Notes: a model not told the origin generated them from the sequence alone. Shown: positions 44,603 through 54,073, counted from the stretch's first letter. The stretch: DNA of 64,000 nucleotides from CAIQQQ01 sp040399685 (GCA_040399685.1 JBBART010000019.1:34988-98987), one strand, 5' to 3'. Numbers and translations: made by a program.

Positions 44603-45456
44603 CGGAGTTTCTGGTCCAGCGCGTCCCGCAGCCCGTCGCCGAACAGGTTGAAGGCCAGGACGATGACGAAGATGGCAAAGCCGGGGAACAGAGTGAGGTG
44701 GTCGGCCACGCCCAGATAGCTGCGGCCGTCGGCCAGCATGGCGCCCCATTCGGGGCTGGGCGGGCGGGCGCCGAGGCCGATGAAGGACAGGGAGGCCGCG
44801 GTGAGGATGGAGGTACCGAGGCGGAGCGAGGCGTAGACGATGACGCCGGGCATGGCGCCGGGCAGGATGTGGCGCAGCATCAGGAGCGGCGCCTTGACGC
44901 CGATGCTGCGGGCGGCCTGGACGTAGAGGGTCTGTTTCAGGGCCAGCGTGTTGCCGCGCACCAGGCGGGCGAAGACCGGCACGCTGAAGACGGCGATGGC
45001 GTAGATGACGTTGTCGATGCCCGGGCCGAGCAGGGCGACGACGCCGATGGCCAGGATGATGCCGGGGAAGGCCAGCAGCACGTCCATCAGGCGCATCAAG
45101 ACGCCGTCGATCCAGCCGCCGAAGAAGCCGCTGACGAGGCCGATGATGATGCCGGCCACGGCGCCGAGGGCGACGGAGAGGAAGCCCACCATCAGGGAGA
45201 CGCGGCCGCCCCAGATGATGCGGCTGAGAACGTCGCGGCCATAGGCGTCGGTGCCGAGCCAGTGCAGGGCGGTGGGGCCGTCCAGAAGGCTGTCGTAATC
45301 GGGGGTGGCGGGTTCGAACGGGGCGACCCAGGGGGCGAAGATCGCGGCGAGGATGATGGCCAGGATGAGGCCGCCGGCGATGAGGGCCACGCGCTGCCTG
45401 CGGAAGCGGCGCCAGAATTCGCCCAGGGGCGTGCGGATGTCTTGGGTGACGCTCAT
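44599..45456 (-). CDS. Peptide ABC transporter permease, DppC/GsiD type
   Basis: Inner-membrane permease, 285 aa, with the N-terminal single helix typical of OppC-type subunits (RVALIAGGLILAIILAAIFA), the LGTDAYGRDVLSRIIWGGRV block, and the EAA-like loop AARSIGVKAPLLMLRHILPG. The C-terminus has SFIGLGARPPSPEWGAMLAD, diagnostic of this family. The ATG at 45456 overlaps the DppB-like stop by four bases. Confidence 0.95.
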   Translation of the reverse strand: MSVTQDIRTPLGEFWRRFRRQRVALIAGGLILAIILAAIFAPWVAPFEPATPDYDSLLDGPTALHWLGTDAYGRDVLSRIIWGGRVSLMVGFLSVALGAVAGIIIGLVSGFFGGWIDGVLMRLMDVLLAFPGIILAIGVVALLGPGIDNVIYAIAVFSVPVFARLVRGNTLALKQTLYVQAARSIGVKAPLLMLRHILPGAMPGVIVYASLRLGTSILTAASLSFIGLGARPPSPEWGAMLADGRSYLGVADHLTLFPGFAIFVIVLAFNLFGDGLRDALDQKLR

Positions 45457-46373
45457 TTGAGGCGGATCTCCGGGTTGGCCACCGCGTAGAGCAGATCGAC
45501 AAGCACGTTGATCAGGACGAATTCCAGTGAGAACAGCATGATTTCGGCCTGGATGACCGGGTAGTCGCGGAAAGAGACGCTGTCGACCAGCAGGCGGCCG
45601 AGGCCGGGCCAGGAGAACACCGTCTCGATGACGATGGCGCCGCCGAGCAGGAAGCCGAATTGCAGGCCGGTGAGGGTGATGACCGGGATGAGCGCGTTGC
45701 GCAGCGTGTGCTTCCAGGCGACCACGGGTTCCGAGACGCCCTTCATGCGGGCGGTGCGGACGTAGTCTTCGCCCGAGACTTCGACGAAGGCCGAGCGGGT
45801 GAAGCGGGCCATGACGGCGGCCACGCCCACGCCGAGGGTGAAGGCGGGCATGACGAAGTGCTGCCACGTGCCGTAGCCGCCGGTGGGCAGCCAGCCGAGG
45901 CGGACGGAGAACAGGTCTATCAGCAGCAGGCCCATCCAGAAGCCGGGGAAGGACACGCCGGAGATGGCCAGCACCATGCCCGCCTTGTCCTGCCAGCGGC
46001 CGCGACGGATGCCGGAGAGTACGCCGATGCCGATGCCGACGAGGGTGGACCAGAGCATCGCCACCACCGTCAGCCACAGGGTTGGCATGAAGCGTTCGCC
46101 GATGACCTGCGCCACTGGCTGGCGGGTTTTGGTGGAGCGGCCGAGCTTGCCGTGCAGGGTGTTGTCGGCCCAGCGCAGATATTGCTGCCAGATCGGGCCG
46201 TCCAGCCCCATGTCGACGCGGATGGCCTGGATGTCGGCCGGAGACGCCTCCGGCCCGGCTTCGAGCCGGGCCGGGTCGCCGGGCAGCGCGTGCACGAAGC
46301 CGAAGACGAAGATGGAGACGGCCAGCAGCACCGGAATGGTGCCCGCCAGCCGCCGGATCAGGTAGGCGAGCAC
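45453..46373 (-). CDS. Peptide ABC transporter permease, DppB/GsiC type
   Basis: Inner-membrane permease, 306 aa, with the standard opening MLAYLIRRLAGTIPVLLAVS, LPGDPARLEAG periplasmic segment, the EAA loop ARMKGVSEPVVAWKHTLRNA and the closing VDLLYAVANPEIRLK. It partners the DppC-like subunit and follows the binding-protein gene by 7 bases. Confidence 0.95.
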   Translation of the reverse strand: MLAYLIRRLAGTIPVLLAVSIFVFGFVHALPGDPARLEAGPEASPADIQAIRVDMGLDGPIWQQYLRWADNTLHGKLGRSTKTRQPVAQVIGERFMPTLWLTVVAMLWSTLVGIGIGVLSGIRRGRWQDKAGMVLAISGVSFPGFWMGLLLIDLFSVRLGWLPTGGYGTWQHFVMPAFTLGVGVAAVMARFTRSAFVEVSGEDYVRTARMKGVSEPVVAWKHTLRNALIPVITLTGLQFGFLLGGAIVIETVFSWPGLGRLLVDSVSFRDYPVIQAEIMLFSLEFVLINVLVDLLYAVANPEIRLK

Positions 46374-46380
46374 CGCTGGC

Positions 46381-47916
46381 TCAGTTCAGCGCGGCTTCTT
46401 CGGTCAGCATCTGGCCGTCGGGCAGGACGTAGATGCCGGACAGCGTCTTGGATTTGGCGGCGATGTTGTCGTCAGACACCAGGAAGATCCATGGGGCGTC
46501 TTTCCAGATCTGGGCCTGGGCGGTTTTGTAGACGTCCATCCGCTTGGCGGCATCGGCTGTTGTCAGACCGGCCTCGATGGCGGCATCGGTGATCGGGTTG
46601 GCGTAATAGGCCGTGTTGAACAGGGTGGGCGGGAAGGCCTTGCCGTAGAACAACGGACGCAGGCCCCAATCGGCATCGCCGGTGGAGGCCGACCATGCCG
46701 AGTAGTACATCATGGTGGTGGCATCGGCCGGGGTCTTGACGTTCCAGACCCTGGCGGCGGCCACGCCGGATTCCAGGGGTTCGACCGATACCTTCACGCC
46801 GACCGCTGCGAATTGCTGTTGCAGGAACTGCATGCCGCGCTGGGTGATGGTGGAGTTGCCGCCCCATAGCACCGTCTCGAACCCGTTCGGATAGCCGGCT
46901 TCAGCGAGCAGCGCCTTGGCCTTGGCGATGTCGTACGGATAGGCGCCCTGCTTGCTGTAGCCGGACAGGTTGGACGGCAGCGGGGCGTCGAGCGGCACGC
47001 CGTAGCCGTTGAACACGACTTTCAGGAAGGCGTTCTTATCCACGGCGTAGTTCATGGCCAGACGGACGCGCACGTCGTCGAACGGCTTGCGCATCGTGTT
47101 CATGGCCACGTAGCGGGCATAGATGGACTTGCTGGCGACGACATCGACCTTGGGGTCTTTCTCGACCACCTTCACCAGTTCCGGCGGCATCGGGTAGATA
47201 AACTGGGCCTCGCCGGCCTGGAGCATGGCGAGGCGGCTGCCGTTCTCGGGCGTGCTGCGGATGGTCAGGTTGTCGATCTTGGGCAGGCCCGGCTTCCAGT
47301 AATGGTCGTTCTTCACCACTTTCAGGGTGTCGGTCTGCCAGGAGACGAACTTGTACGGGCCGGTGCCGGAGGGGTGGCGCGTCAGTTCCTTGCCGAATTC
47401 GGCGATGGCCTTCGGGCTGGAGATGGCGAAGGCCTGATGGGCGAGGTTGTTGATGAAGGCGCCGAACGGGGCGTTCAGCGTGATCTTGACGGTGTTCTCG
47501 TCTACCACGTCCACCGACTTGATCGGCGCGTAGAGGCTGGCGCGCTTGAGGTGGTTTTCCGGGTCACGCGCCCTGTCGAACGAGGTTTTCACCGCAGCCG
47601 CGTTGAACGCAGCGCCGTCGTGAAAGACGATGCCCTTGCGGAGATGGACCACGTATTCGGTGGCTTCCGGGTTGGAGTCGGTGCTTTCGGCCAGCACCGG
47701 GACCAGCTTCATGTCCTTGTCGAAGCCGTACAGCCCTTGCAGCATCGTGCGGGAGGCGGTCATGGACAAATTGTCGTTCAGATCGGCGGGGTCGAGGCCC
47801 ACGATGTTGGCGTCGAGGCCGATCACGACGTCTCCGGCGGCCCAGGCGTGGGGGGCGGCGCCGAGGGTGGCCGCGAGCGGCAGAACCCAGCTCATGCGTT
47901 TGACGGTGTGAAGCAT
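46381..47916 (-). CDS. Peptide/glutathione-type ABC transporter substrate-binding protein
   Basis: Periplasmic SBP_bac_5 family protein, 511 aa. The start ATG at 47916 has GAGGAG 6 bases upstream. A Sec signal peptide (MLHTVKRMSWVLPLAATLGA, cleavage near AWA-AG) is followed by VVIGLDANIVGLDPADLNDN. Other marks are YVVHLRKGIVFHDGAAFNA (family signature), SGTGPYKFVSW and MQFLQQQFAAVGVKVSVEP. Genes of this type next to iaaA are GsiB-like; peptide or glutathione binding is inferred. Confidence 0.93.
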   Translation of the reverse strand: MLHTVKRMSWVLPLAATLGAAPHAWAAGDVVIGLDANIVGLDPADLNDNLSMTASRTMLQGLYGFDKDMKLVPVLAESTDSNPEATEYVVHLRKGIVFHDGAAFNAAAVKTSFDRARDPENHLKRASLYAPIKSVDVVDENTVKITLNAPFGAFINNLAHQAFAISSPKAIAEFGKELTRHPSGTGPYKFVSWQTDTLKVVKNDHYWKPGLPKIDNLTIRSTPENGSRLAMLQAGEAQFIYPMPPELVKVVEKDPKVDVVASKSIYARYVAMNTMRKPFDDVRVRLAMNYAVDKNAFLKVVFNGYGVPLDAPLPSNLSGYSKQGAYPYDIAKAKALLAEAGYPNGFETVLWGGNSTITQRGMQFLQQQFAAVGVKVSVEPLESGVAAARVWNVKTPADATTMMYYSAWSASTGDADWGLRPLFYGKAFPPTLFNTAYYANPITDAAIEAGLTTADAAKRMDVYKTAQAQIWKDAPWIFLVSDDNIAAKSKTLSGIYVLPDGQMLTEEAALN

Positions 47917-47926
47917 TCTCATCTCC

Positions 47927-49792
47927 TCAGTAGCTGCCGCCCACCGAATGGCGGGCTGCGAAATGGCGGGGACCGACCTGGACCAAAGGCTGGACGATGG
48001 GCGGGTCTGACAAGGCACGCAACGGGCTGGGCACTTCGCTTTCGTCGATTTCCATCATCCGGTGCCGCTGGGCGGGGTCTGGGATCGGCACGGCGGCGAG
48101 CAGTTTGCGCGTGTAGGCATGGGCGGGCGTGTTGAACACCGATTGGCGCGGGCCGATCTCTACGATCTGGCCGAGATACATCACCGCCACCCGGTGGCTG
48201 ACGCGTTCCACGACCGCCATATCGTGGCTGATGAACAGCATTGCCAGACCAAGACGGCGTTGCAGGTCCATCAACAGATTGACCACCTGCGCGCGGATGG
48301 AGACGTCCAGGGCGGCCACGGCCTCATCGGCGATGATCATTTTCGGGTTGCTGGCCAAAGCGCGGGCGATGCAGACGCGCTGGCGCTGGCCGCCGGAGAG
48401 TTCGTGCGGGTAGCGGCCGGCGTGTTCGGGGGTGAGGCCCACTTCGCGCAGAAGGTGCTGCACGCGGCTTGTGGCTTCGGCGCCTTTGGCCAGGCCGTGG
48501 GTGAGCATGGGTTCGGCGATGGAGAAGCCGACCGTCAGGCGCGGGTTGAGGGAGGCAAATGGGTCTTGGAAGACGAATTGCACATCTCGGTGCAGCGTGG
48601 CTTCGGAGGCGCGGGTGAGATTGGTGATGTCCTGGCCTGCGAGGCGGATGGTGCCGGAGTCGGGTTGTTCCAGGCGGATGATGCTGCGGCCGGTGGTGGA
48701 TTTGCCGCAGCCGCTTTCGCCGACCAGCGCCAGGGTTTCGCCGGGTTGGACGGCCAGGCTGACATGTTCGACCGCGTGGATGTTGCCGCGCAGGCGGAAA
48801 TTGCGGCGCACCGGGAAGCGCGTGACCAGGTTTTGCAGTTCCAGCACCGGCGGCACGTCGGTTTTGACCGTGTCTTGCGGTTGGGAGACCACGCCGCCGA
48901 TGTCGAAGGCGCGGGGCAGCGGCTCGGCGGACAGGCCGCCCAGGACCGGGACGGCGGCCAGCAGGGCCTTGGTGTAGGGATGTTGGGGGCGGGCGAAGAT
49001 GTCGTGCACATCGCCCTCCTCCACCTTGCGGCCCAGGCGCATCACCGCCACGCGGTCGGCGATTTCGGCGACCACGCCCATGTCGTGGGTGATGAAGATC
49101 ATGCCCATGCCGGTTTCCTGTTGCAGCGTGTGCAGCAGGCGCAGGACCTGGGCCTGCACTGTCACGTCCAGCGCCGTGGTGGGTTCGTCCGCGATCAGCA
49201 GGCGCGGGCGGCAGGACAGGGCCAGGGCGATCATCACCCGTTGGCGCATGCCGCCGGAGAGTTCGAACGGGTAGCGTTTCAGTTGCCGTGTGGGGTCGGC
49301 GATGCGGACGCGGCCGAGCAGGCGGGCGGCTTCGGCCAGGGCTGCTGTTTTGTCCAGGCCCTGGTGCAGCATGACGGCTTCGGCGATCTGTTCGCCCACC
49401 AGCAGGACCGGGTTCAGGCTGGTCATCGGTTCCTGGAAGATCATGGCGATCTCAGGACCGCGGATGCGGCGCATGTCGTTCTGGGAGAGGGTTGCGAGGT
49501 TGTGGGCGGTGCCGGTGGCGTCGGTGAAATTGATCTGGCCTGCGGTGATGCGCCCGCCCGCGAAGTCGATCAGGCGCGTCATTGCCAGGGAGGTGACGGA
49601 TTTGCCCGAGCCCGATTCGCCCACCAGCGCCAGTGTTTCGCCTTCGGCGATTCGCAGATCCAGATCGTGGATGACCTCGACCGGGCCGGTCTCGCCCGGA
49701 AACGCCACGCGCAGGCCTTCGATTTCGATCAATGGGCGCAAGGCGGGGGCGCCCGTGGGCTGGAGGTTGGGACGCACGGACGATGACACCAT
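47927..49792 (-). CDS. gsiA: Dual ATP-binding subunit of peptide ABC transporter (GsiA type)
   Basis: Fused DppD-DppF ATPase, 621 aa, with two complete nucleotide-binding domains. Half 1: GESGSGKSVTSLAM, MIFQEPMTSLNPV, SGGMRQRVMIALAL, LIADEPTTALDV, ITHDMGVVAEI. Half 2: GESGCGKSTTGRSI, VFQDPFASLNPR, SGGQRQRVCIARAL, IIADEAVAALDV, ISHDMAVVERV. Note DEA for the usual DEP in the second Walker B. The ATG at 49792 gives MVSSSVRPNLQPTGAPALRP; the frame stays open far upstream inside kynU but is non-coding there. It is first in the operon, 10 bases before the binding-protein gene, and divergent from kynU across 96 bases. Confidence 0.95.
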   Translation of the reverse strand: MVSSSVRPNLQPTGAPALRPLIEIEGLRVAFPGETGPVEVIHDLDLRIAEGETLALVGESGSGKSVTSLAMTRLIDFAGGRITAGQINFTDATGTAHNLATLSQNDMRRIRGPEIAMIFQEPMTSLNPVLLVGEQIAEAVMLHQGLDKTAALAEAARLLGRVRIADPTRQLKRYPFELSGGMRQRVMIALALSCRPRLLIADEPTTALDVTVQAQVLRLLHTLQQETGMGMIFITHDMGVVAEIADRVAVMRLGRKVEEGDVHDIFARPQHPYTKALLAAVPVLGGLSAEPLPRAFDIGGVVSQPQDTVKTDVPPVLELQNLVTRFPVRRNFRLRGNIHAVEHVSLAVQPGETLALVGESGCGKSTTGRSIIRLEQPDSGTIRLAGQDITNLTRASEATLHRDVQFVFQDPFASLNPRLTVGFSIAEPMLTHGLAKGAEATSRVQHLLREVGLTPEHAGRYPHELSGGQRQRVCIARALASNPKMIIADEAVAALDVSIRAQVVNLLMDLQRRLGLAMLFISHDMAVVERVSHRVAVMYLGQIVEIGPRQSVFNTPAHAYTRKLLAAVPIPDPAQRHRMMEIDESEVPSPLRALSDPPIVQPLVQVGPRHFAARHSVGGSY

Positions 49793-49888
49793 GCGCCCAG
49801 CGAAACACGGAACGTGGTGCGGGGCAACGTGAAGCGGCAAGTTCAGCAGGCTTGTATCGAAAAAATGCCTTGGGCATGGTCTCATCCC

Positions 49889-51136
49889 ATGTCCCTCCCC
49901 CTCATCACGCGTGAATCCCTGGCGTTGCGCGACGCCCATGATCCGTTGGCGCCGATGCGCGAGCGGTTCAGCCTGCCGCCCGATGTGATCTATCTGGACG
50001 GGAATTCGCTGGGCGCGATGCCCCGCGCCACGGCGGCGCGGGTGGCGGAAGTGATCGCCAGCGAATGGGGCAGTGGGCTTATTCGCAGCTGGAACGATGC
50101 CGGATGGATCGATTTGCCGTCGCGCATCGGCGACAAGATCGCCCGGTTGATCGGCGCACCGGCGGGCAGCGTGATGGTGGCGGACAGCACCAGCCTCAAT
50201 GTGTTCAAGCTGCTGGCGGCGGGTTTGGCGTTGCGGCCGGAACGGCGGGTTATTTTGTCGGAGGTGGGGAATTTTCCGACCGATCTTTATATCGCCGAGG
50301 GGCTTCGGGATCTGTTGGGGCGCGGGCATGCGCTGGTGCAGGCCGGGGCGGACGAGATCATCGCCCGTATGACGCCGGATGTGGCCGTGGTGATGTTGAC
50401 GCATGTGAATTACCACACCGGCCGCATGCTCGACATGGGTGCGATCACCCGGGCCGCCCATGCGGCGGGGGCGGTGGTGTTGTGGGATCTGGCGCATTCG
50501 GCTGGTGCCGTGCCGGTGGATCTGGCGGCGCATGATGTCGATTTCGCCGTGGGGTGCGGGTATAAATACCTCAATGGCGGGCCTGGGGCGCCGGCGTTTT
50601 TGTATGTGGCGCCGCGGTTGCAAGACGAGGTTCGTTTTCCCATCACGGGGTGGCTGGGCCATGCCGAGCCGTTCGCGTTCGAGGCGGGATATCGGCCAGC
50701 CCCCGGCATTCAACGCGCCATTGTGGGGACGCCGCCGGTGCTGAGTTTGGCGGCGTTGGAAGTGGGGGTGGATATCGCGCTGGAGGCCGATATGGCGCTG
50801 GTGCGGGAGAAGTCTCTGGCGCAGTCAGCGCTCTTTGCGGATTTGGTGGCGCAGCTTTGTGGGGGGCATGGGTTTTCGTTGGTCTCCCCGACCGAGGATG
50901 GGTTGCGGGGGAGCCAGGTGTGTCTGGGGCATCCGCACGCCTATGCGATCATGCAGGCGTTGATTGCCCGTGGGGTGATCGGGGATTTCCGGGCGCCGGA
51001 TGTGCTGCGGTTCGGGATGACGCCGCTTTATCTGGGGTTCGCCGAATTGTGGGATGCGGTCACCATTCTGGATGAGATCATGGTTTCAGGCGCGTGGCGG
51101 GCGCAGGAGTTTAGCGAGCGGCGGAAGGTGACATAA
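49889..51136 (+). CDS. kynU: Kynureninase
   Basis: PLP enzyme cleaving L-kynurenine to anthranilate and alanine, 415 aa. Family marks are YLDGNSLGAMPRATAARVAE near the N-terminus, EWGSGLIRSWNDAGWIDLP, STSLNVFKLLAAGL, HVNYHTGRMLDM, LWDLAHSAGAVPVDL, and the PLP-lysine motif GCGYKYLNGGPGAPAFLYV. The start MSLPLITRESLALRDAHDPL at 49889 is chosen by homology; no good Shine-Dalgarno is visible and an ATG at 49865 is also in frame. Other tryptophan-degradation genes (kynA, kynB) are not in the window. Ends at paired-hairpin element C. Confidence 0.95.
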   Translation: MSLPLITRESLALRDAHDPLAPMRERFSLPPDVIYLDGNSLGAMPRATAARVAEVIASEWGSGLIRSWNDAGWIDLPSRIGDKIARLIGAPAGSVMVADSTSLNVFKLLAAGLALRPERRVILSEVGNFPTDLYIAEGLRDLLGRGHALVQAGADEIIARMTPDVAVVMLTHVNYHTGRMLDMGAITRAAHAAGAVVLWDLAHSAGAVPVDLAAHDVDFAVGCGYKYLNGGPGAPAFLYVAPRLQDEVRFPITGWLGHAEPFAFEAGYRPAPGIQRAIVGTPPVLSLAALEVGVDIALEADMALVREKSLAQSALFADLVAQLCGGHGFSLVSPTEDGLRGSQVCLGHPHAYAIMQALIARGVIGDFRAPDVLRFGMTPLYLGFAELWDAVTILDEIMVSGAWRAQEFSERRKVT

Positions 51137-51156
51137 GGGAAGTATGTTTAAAAGAT

Positions 51157-51277
51157 CTTCTTTTTCTGAAGAAAAAGAAGCAAAAAGACTTTCATTTATT
51201 TAGATGCGTGTCGAAAATATACAGTGACACACCTCTAAATGAGTGAAATTTTTTGGTTCTTTTTTATAAAAAAGAAC
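51157..51277. repeat. 120-bp paired-hairpin intergenic element, copy C
   Basis: The left hairpin is CTTCTTTTTC/GAAAAAGAAG (51157-51180), followed by CAAAAAGACTTTCATTTATT. The right hairpin is GTTCTTTTTT/AAAAAAGAAC (51256-51277), preceded by AATGAGTGAAATTTTTTG. The centre is an imperfect stem (TTTAGATGCGTGTC with GACACACCTCTAAA). Outer flanks are GGGAAG and CTTGCC. It lies between the convergent kynU and SDR genes. Confidence 0.85.
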
Positions 51278-51292
51278 TCTTGCCTTATAAAC

Positions 51293-52006
51293 CTATGTTA
51301 TTTTCGCCTGAACGATACTGCCATGCCGCGTGACGTTGGACATGCAGAGATCGGCGATCTGCGGCGCCACGGCTTCAGGCGGCTGCACCGTGGTGGGGTT
51401 TTCGCCGGGCATGGCGTCCGCCCGCAGGCGGGTGCGGACGATGCCGGGGTCGAACAGGTTGATGCGCAGATTGCCGCTGCGGGTTTCGTCCGCCCAGCTC
51501 AGGGCCAGATGTTCCATGGCGGCCTTGGTGGCACCGTAGGCCCCCCAATAGGCGGTGGGGTGCTGGGACAGTCCGCTGGTGACGAACACGGCGCGGCCAG
51601 TGGGGGCTACGGCCAGCAGGGGGCCGCAGCTGCGGATGAGGTGCCAGGCGGCGGTGAGGTTGACGCCCACCACGGTGGCCCAGTCCTTTGGCAGGATGTG
51701 CGGCGCCGGGGTGAGTTTGCCCAAGGCGGCGGCGTTGCACACCAGGATGTCGAGGCGCTTGAAGCGTTCGAACAGGCTGGGGCCGATCTGGTCCAGCGCG
51801 GCGCCGTCCATGAGGTCGAGCGGCAGCAGGGTGCAGGTGCCGCCGGCGCTGCGGATGGCGTCGTCCGTGGCTTCGAGGCCGCCCTGGGTGCGCGCGGTGA
51901 TGACCACATGCGCGCCCCGGCGGGCGAGTTCGATGGCGGTGGCCGCACCGATGCCGCGACTGGCACCGGTGACGAGGGCGATCTTGTCGTTCAGGGTTGT
52001 GGGCAT
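51293..52006 (-). CDS. Short-chain dehydrogenase/reductase
   Basis: NAD(P)-dependent classical SDR, 237 aa. The cofactor loop is VTGASRGIGAATAIEL, the dinucleotide-specificity region ITARTQGGLEAT suggests NADP, and the catalytic Ser and Tyr-x-x-x-Lys are in AVFVTSGLS and YGATKAAMEHLALS. The substrate is unknown. It is the last gene of the long minus-strand run, 10 bases after purF, a linkage common in related alphaproteobacteria. Confidence 0.92.
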   Translation of the reverse strand: MPTTLNDKIALVTGASRGIGAATAIELARRGAHVVITARTQGGLEATDDAIRSAGGTCTLLPLDLMDGAALDQIGPSLFERFKRLDILVCNAAALGKLTPAPHILPKDWATVVGVNLTAAWHLIRSCGPLLAVAPTGRAVFVTSGLSQHPTAYWGAYGATKAAMEHLALSWADETRSGNLRINLFDPGIVRTRLRADAMPGENPTTVQPPEAVAPQIADLCMSNVTRHGSIVQAKIT

Positions 52007-52016
52007 GGCGGTGCGA

Positions 52017-53480
52017 TCAGGCCCGTTCGACCAGAAGGGAGAGCTGGTTGCCGTCGGCGTCGCCGAGATCGGTGAGGGCGATGGGGTATTCGCCGGTGAA
52101 GCAGGCGTCGCAATATTGCGGGCTGGCGTTGTCGCGCTTGTCGTGGTTCAGGGCGCGGTAGAGGCCGTCAATCGTGATGAAGGCCAGGCTGTCGGCGCCG
52201 ATGAGGGCGGCCATTTCCTCGACGTTGTGGTTGGCGGCGAGCAGCTTGCCGCGTTCCGGCGTGTCGATGCCGTAAAAGCAGCTATGGGTGGTCGGCGGGC
52301 TGGAGATGCGCATATGCACCTCGGCAGCGCCGGCGGCGCGGACCATTTCGACGATCTTGCGGCTGGTGGTGCCGCGCACGATGCTGTCGTCCACCAGGAT
52401 GACGCGCTTGCCTTCGAGCGTGGGCCGGTTGGCCGAGTGCTTCAGCTTGACGCCCAGGTGGCGGATGCTGTCGGTGGGTTCGATGAAGGTGCGGCCGACA
52501 TAGTGGTTGCGGATGATGCCGAGTTCGAACGGGATGCCGGATTCGGCAGCATAGCCCATGGCGGCGGGGACGCCGCTGTCGGGCACGGGGACGATGACGT
52601 CCGCATCGACATGGCTTTCGCGCGCCAGTTCGGCGCCGATGCGCTTGCGGGCGTTGTAGACGGGCATACCCTCGACCACGGAATCAGGCCGGGCGAAGTA
52701 GATGTATTCGAACACGCAGAACCGGCGGTCCTGCTTGCCGAACGGCTTGATGCTGTGGACGCCGCGATCGTCGATGACCACGATTTCGCCGGGTTCGACG
52801 TCGCGCACGAATTCGGCGCCCATGATGTCCAGCGCGCAGGTTTCGCTTGCCAGCATCCAGCCGGTGGAGCCGTCGGCGTGCATCAGCTTGCCGAGGATGA
52901 GGGGGCGGACGCCCAGCGGGTCTCGCACGCCGAGGAGGGACTTGTCGGACAGGGCGATGAGCGAATAGGCGCCGATGACCTGCTTCAAGGCATCGATCAG
53001 GCGATCGACGACGGTGGAGTAGAGGCTGATGGCGATGAGGTGGATGAACACCTCGCTGTCCATGCTGGACTGGAACAGGCAGCCGCGCCGCACCAGCGCA
53101 CGGCGCAAGGAAGCGGCGTTGGTGAGGTTGCCGTTATGGGCGACCGCGAAGCCGCCGAATTCAAAATCGGCGTAGAGCGGCTGCACATTGCGCAGCACCG
53201 TCTCGCCGGTGGTGGCATAGCGGTTGTGGCCGATGGAGCGGCTGCCGGGCAGCTTGGCCATGACGCGGGCGTCGGAGAAGTTCTCGCCGACCAGGCCGAG
53301 GCCGCGCTGGGAGTTGAAGCGATGGCCGTCATAGCAGACGATGCCGGTGGCTTCCTGGCCGCGATGCTGCAACGCGTGCAGGCCGAGGGCGGTCAGGGCC
53401 GCGGCGTCGGCGCAGTTCCAGACGCCAATGACACCACATTCTTCATGTGGTTTGTCGTCGTCGATTTCAATTTCTTGCAT
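52017..53480 (-). CDS. purF: Amidophosphoribosyltransferase PurF
   Basis: First committed enzyme of purine synthesis, 487 aa. The N-terminal nucleophile Cys lies in HEECGVIGVWNC after a short propeptide; RSIGHNRYATTGET, VAHNGNLTNAASLRR and SMDSEVFIHL form the glutaminase. The PRPP loop is VILVDDSIVRGTTSRKIV. The ATG at 53480 has AAAGGAG 9 bases upstream, so it is preferred to the one at 53504. It follows cvpA by 20 bases, the conserved cvpA-purF pair. Confidence 0.96.
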   Translation of the reverse strand: MQEIEIDDDKPHEECGVIGVWNCADAAALTALGLHALQHRGQEATGIVCYDGHRFNSQRGLGLVGENFSDARVMAKLPGSRSIGHNRYATTGETVLRNVQPLYADFEFGGFAVAHNGNLTNAASLRRALVRRGCLFQSSMDSEVFIHLIAISLYSTVVDRLIDALKQVIGAYSLIALSDKSLLGVRDPLGVRPLILGKLMHADGSTGWMLASETCALDIMGAEFVRDVEPGEIVVIDDRGVHSIKPFGKQDRRFCVFEYIYFARPDSVVEGMPVYNARKRIGAELARESHVDADVIVPVPDSGVPAAMGYAAESGIPFELGIIRNHYVGRTFIEPTDSIRHLGVKLKHSANRPTLEGKRVILVDDSIVRGTTSRKIVEMVRAAGAAEVHMRISSPPTTHSCFYGIDTPERGKLLAANHNVEEMAALIGADSLAFITIDGLYRALNHDKRDNASPQYCDACFTGEYPIALTDLGDADGNQLSLLVERA

Positions 53481-53500
53481 TGCGAGAACTCCTTTGCCGT

Positions 53501-54073
53501 TCAAGGCCGGCCGGCTATGGCGCGGCCCTGCGGCGTGGCGTGCAGCAAATCTGCGGCGCGAGCCTGGCGGCCGGCCGGGGGGGCGGAAACACGAGGGCGA
53601 TATTCGTCGGGCAGGAACGTGACCGCGAAGAGCGCGCCCTCATAGGCATAAGGCAGGCTGCGAGCGGTCAGAACCGGCTCGGGCCATTTGTCGGACGACA
53701 CCACCATGCCAGCGGCGATGTAGGCGAACACCACGAGGGCCGCGCCGCGCGCGACACCGAAGGCCATGCCCAGCGTACGGTCAATGCCGCCCAGCGCAGA
53801 GCCGCGCACGACGGAGCCGACCATGCCGGCGACGATGGAGAGGAAGATCAGGGCCACCAGGAACATGGCGCCGAACGCCACGGGGTCGGCGATGTCGTTG
53901 TTGCCGATCCAGCCGCGGAAGCGGTCCTGCACGAACGGATAGGCCCACATCGCGAAGAACACGCCACCCACCCAGGCGCCGATGCTCATCACTTCCCGCA
54001 CGAGGCCGCGCATGAAGGCCAGCATCCCGGATAGGACGATCACAGCGAGGATGGCGAGATCGACCCAGTTCAC
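53501..54073 (-). CDS. cvpA: CvpA family membrane protein
   Basis: Inner-membrane protein, 190 aa, with about four helices (NWVDLAILAVIVLSGMLAFM, GAWVGGVFFAMWAY, FGAMFLVALIFLSIVAGMVG, VARGAALVVFAYIAAGMVV). The signature RGSALGGIDRTLGMAFGVAR is diagnostic of CvpA. GTG at 54073 is the likely start, with AGGAC upstream; the open frame continues into radA without homology. CvpA is linked to colicin V export and envelope stress in enterobacteria; its purF linkage is widespread. Confidence 0.92.
   Translation of the reverse strand: MNWVDLAILAVIVLSGMLAFMRGLVREVMSIGAWVGGVFFAMWAYPFVQDRFRGWIGNNDIADPVAFGAMFLVALIFLSIVAGMVGSVVRGSALGGIDRTLGMAFGVARGAALVVFAYIAAGMVVSSDKWPEPVLTARSLPYAYEGALFAVTFLPDEYRPRVSAPPAGRQARAADLLHATPQGRAIAGRP

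Noticed and set aside
42813..44678. Minus-strand frame extending the M55 peptidase upstream into a 600-residue protein
   Set aside because: The upstream half is Arg/Pro/His-rich shadow of the P1 peptidase and permease; the true M55 start at 43631 overlaps the P1 stop by four bases.
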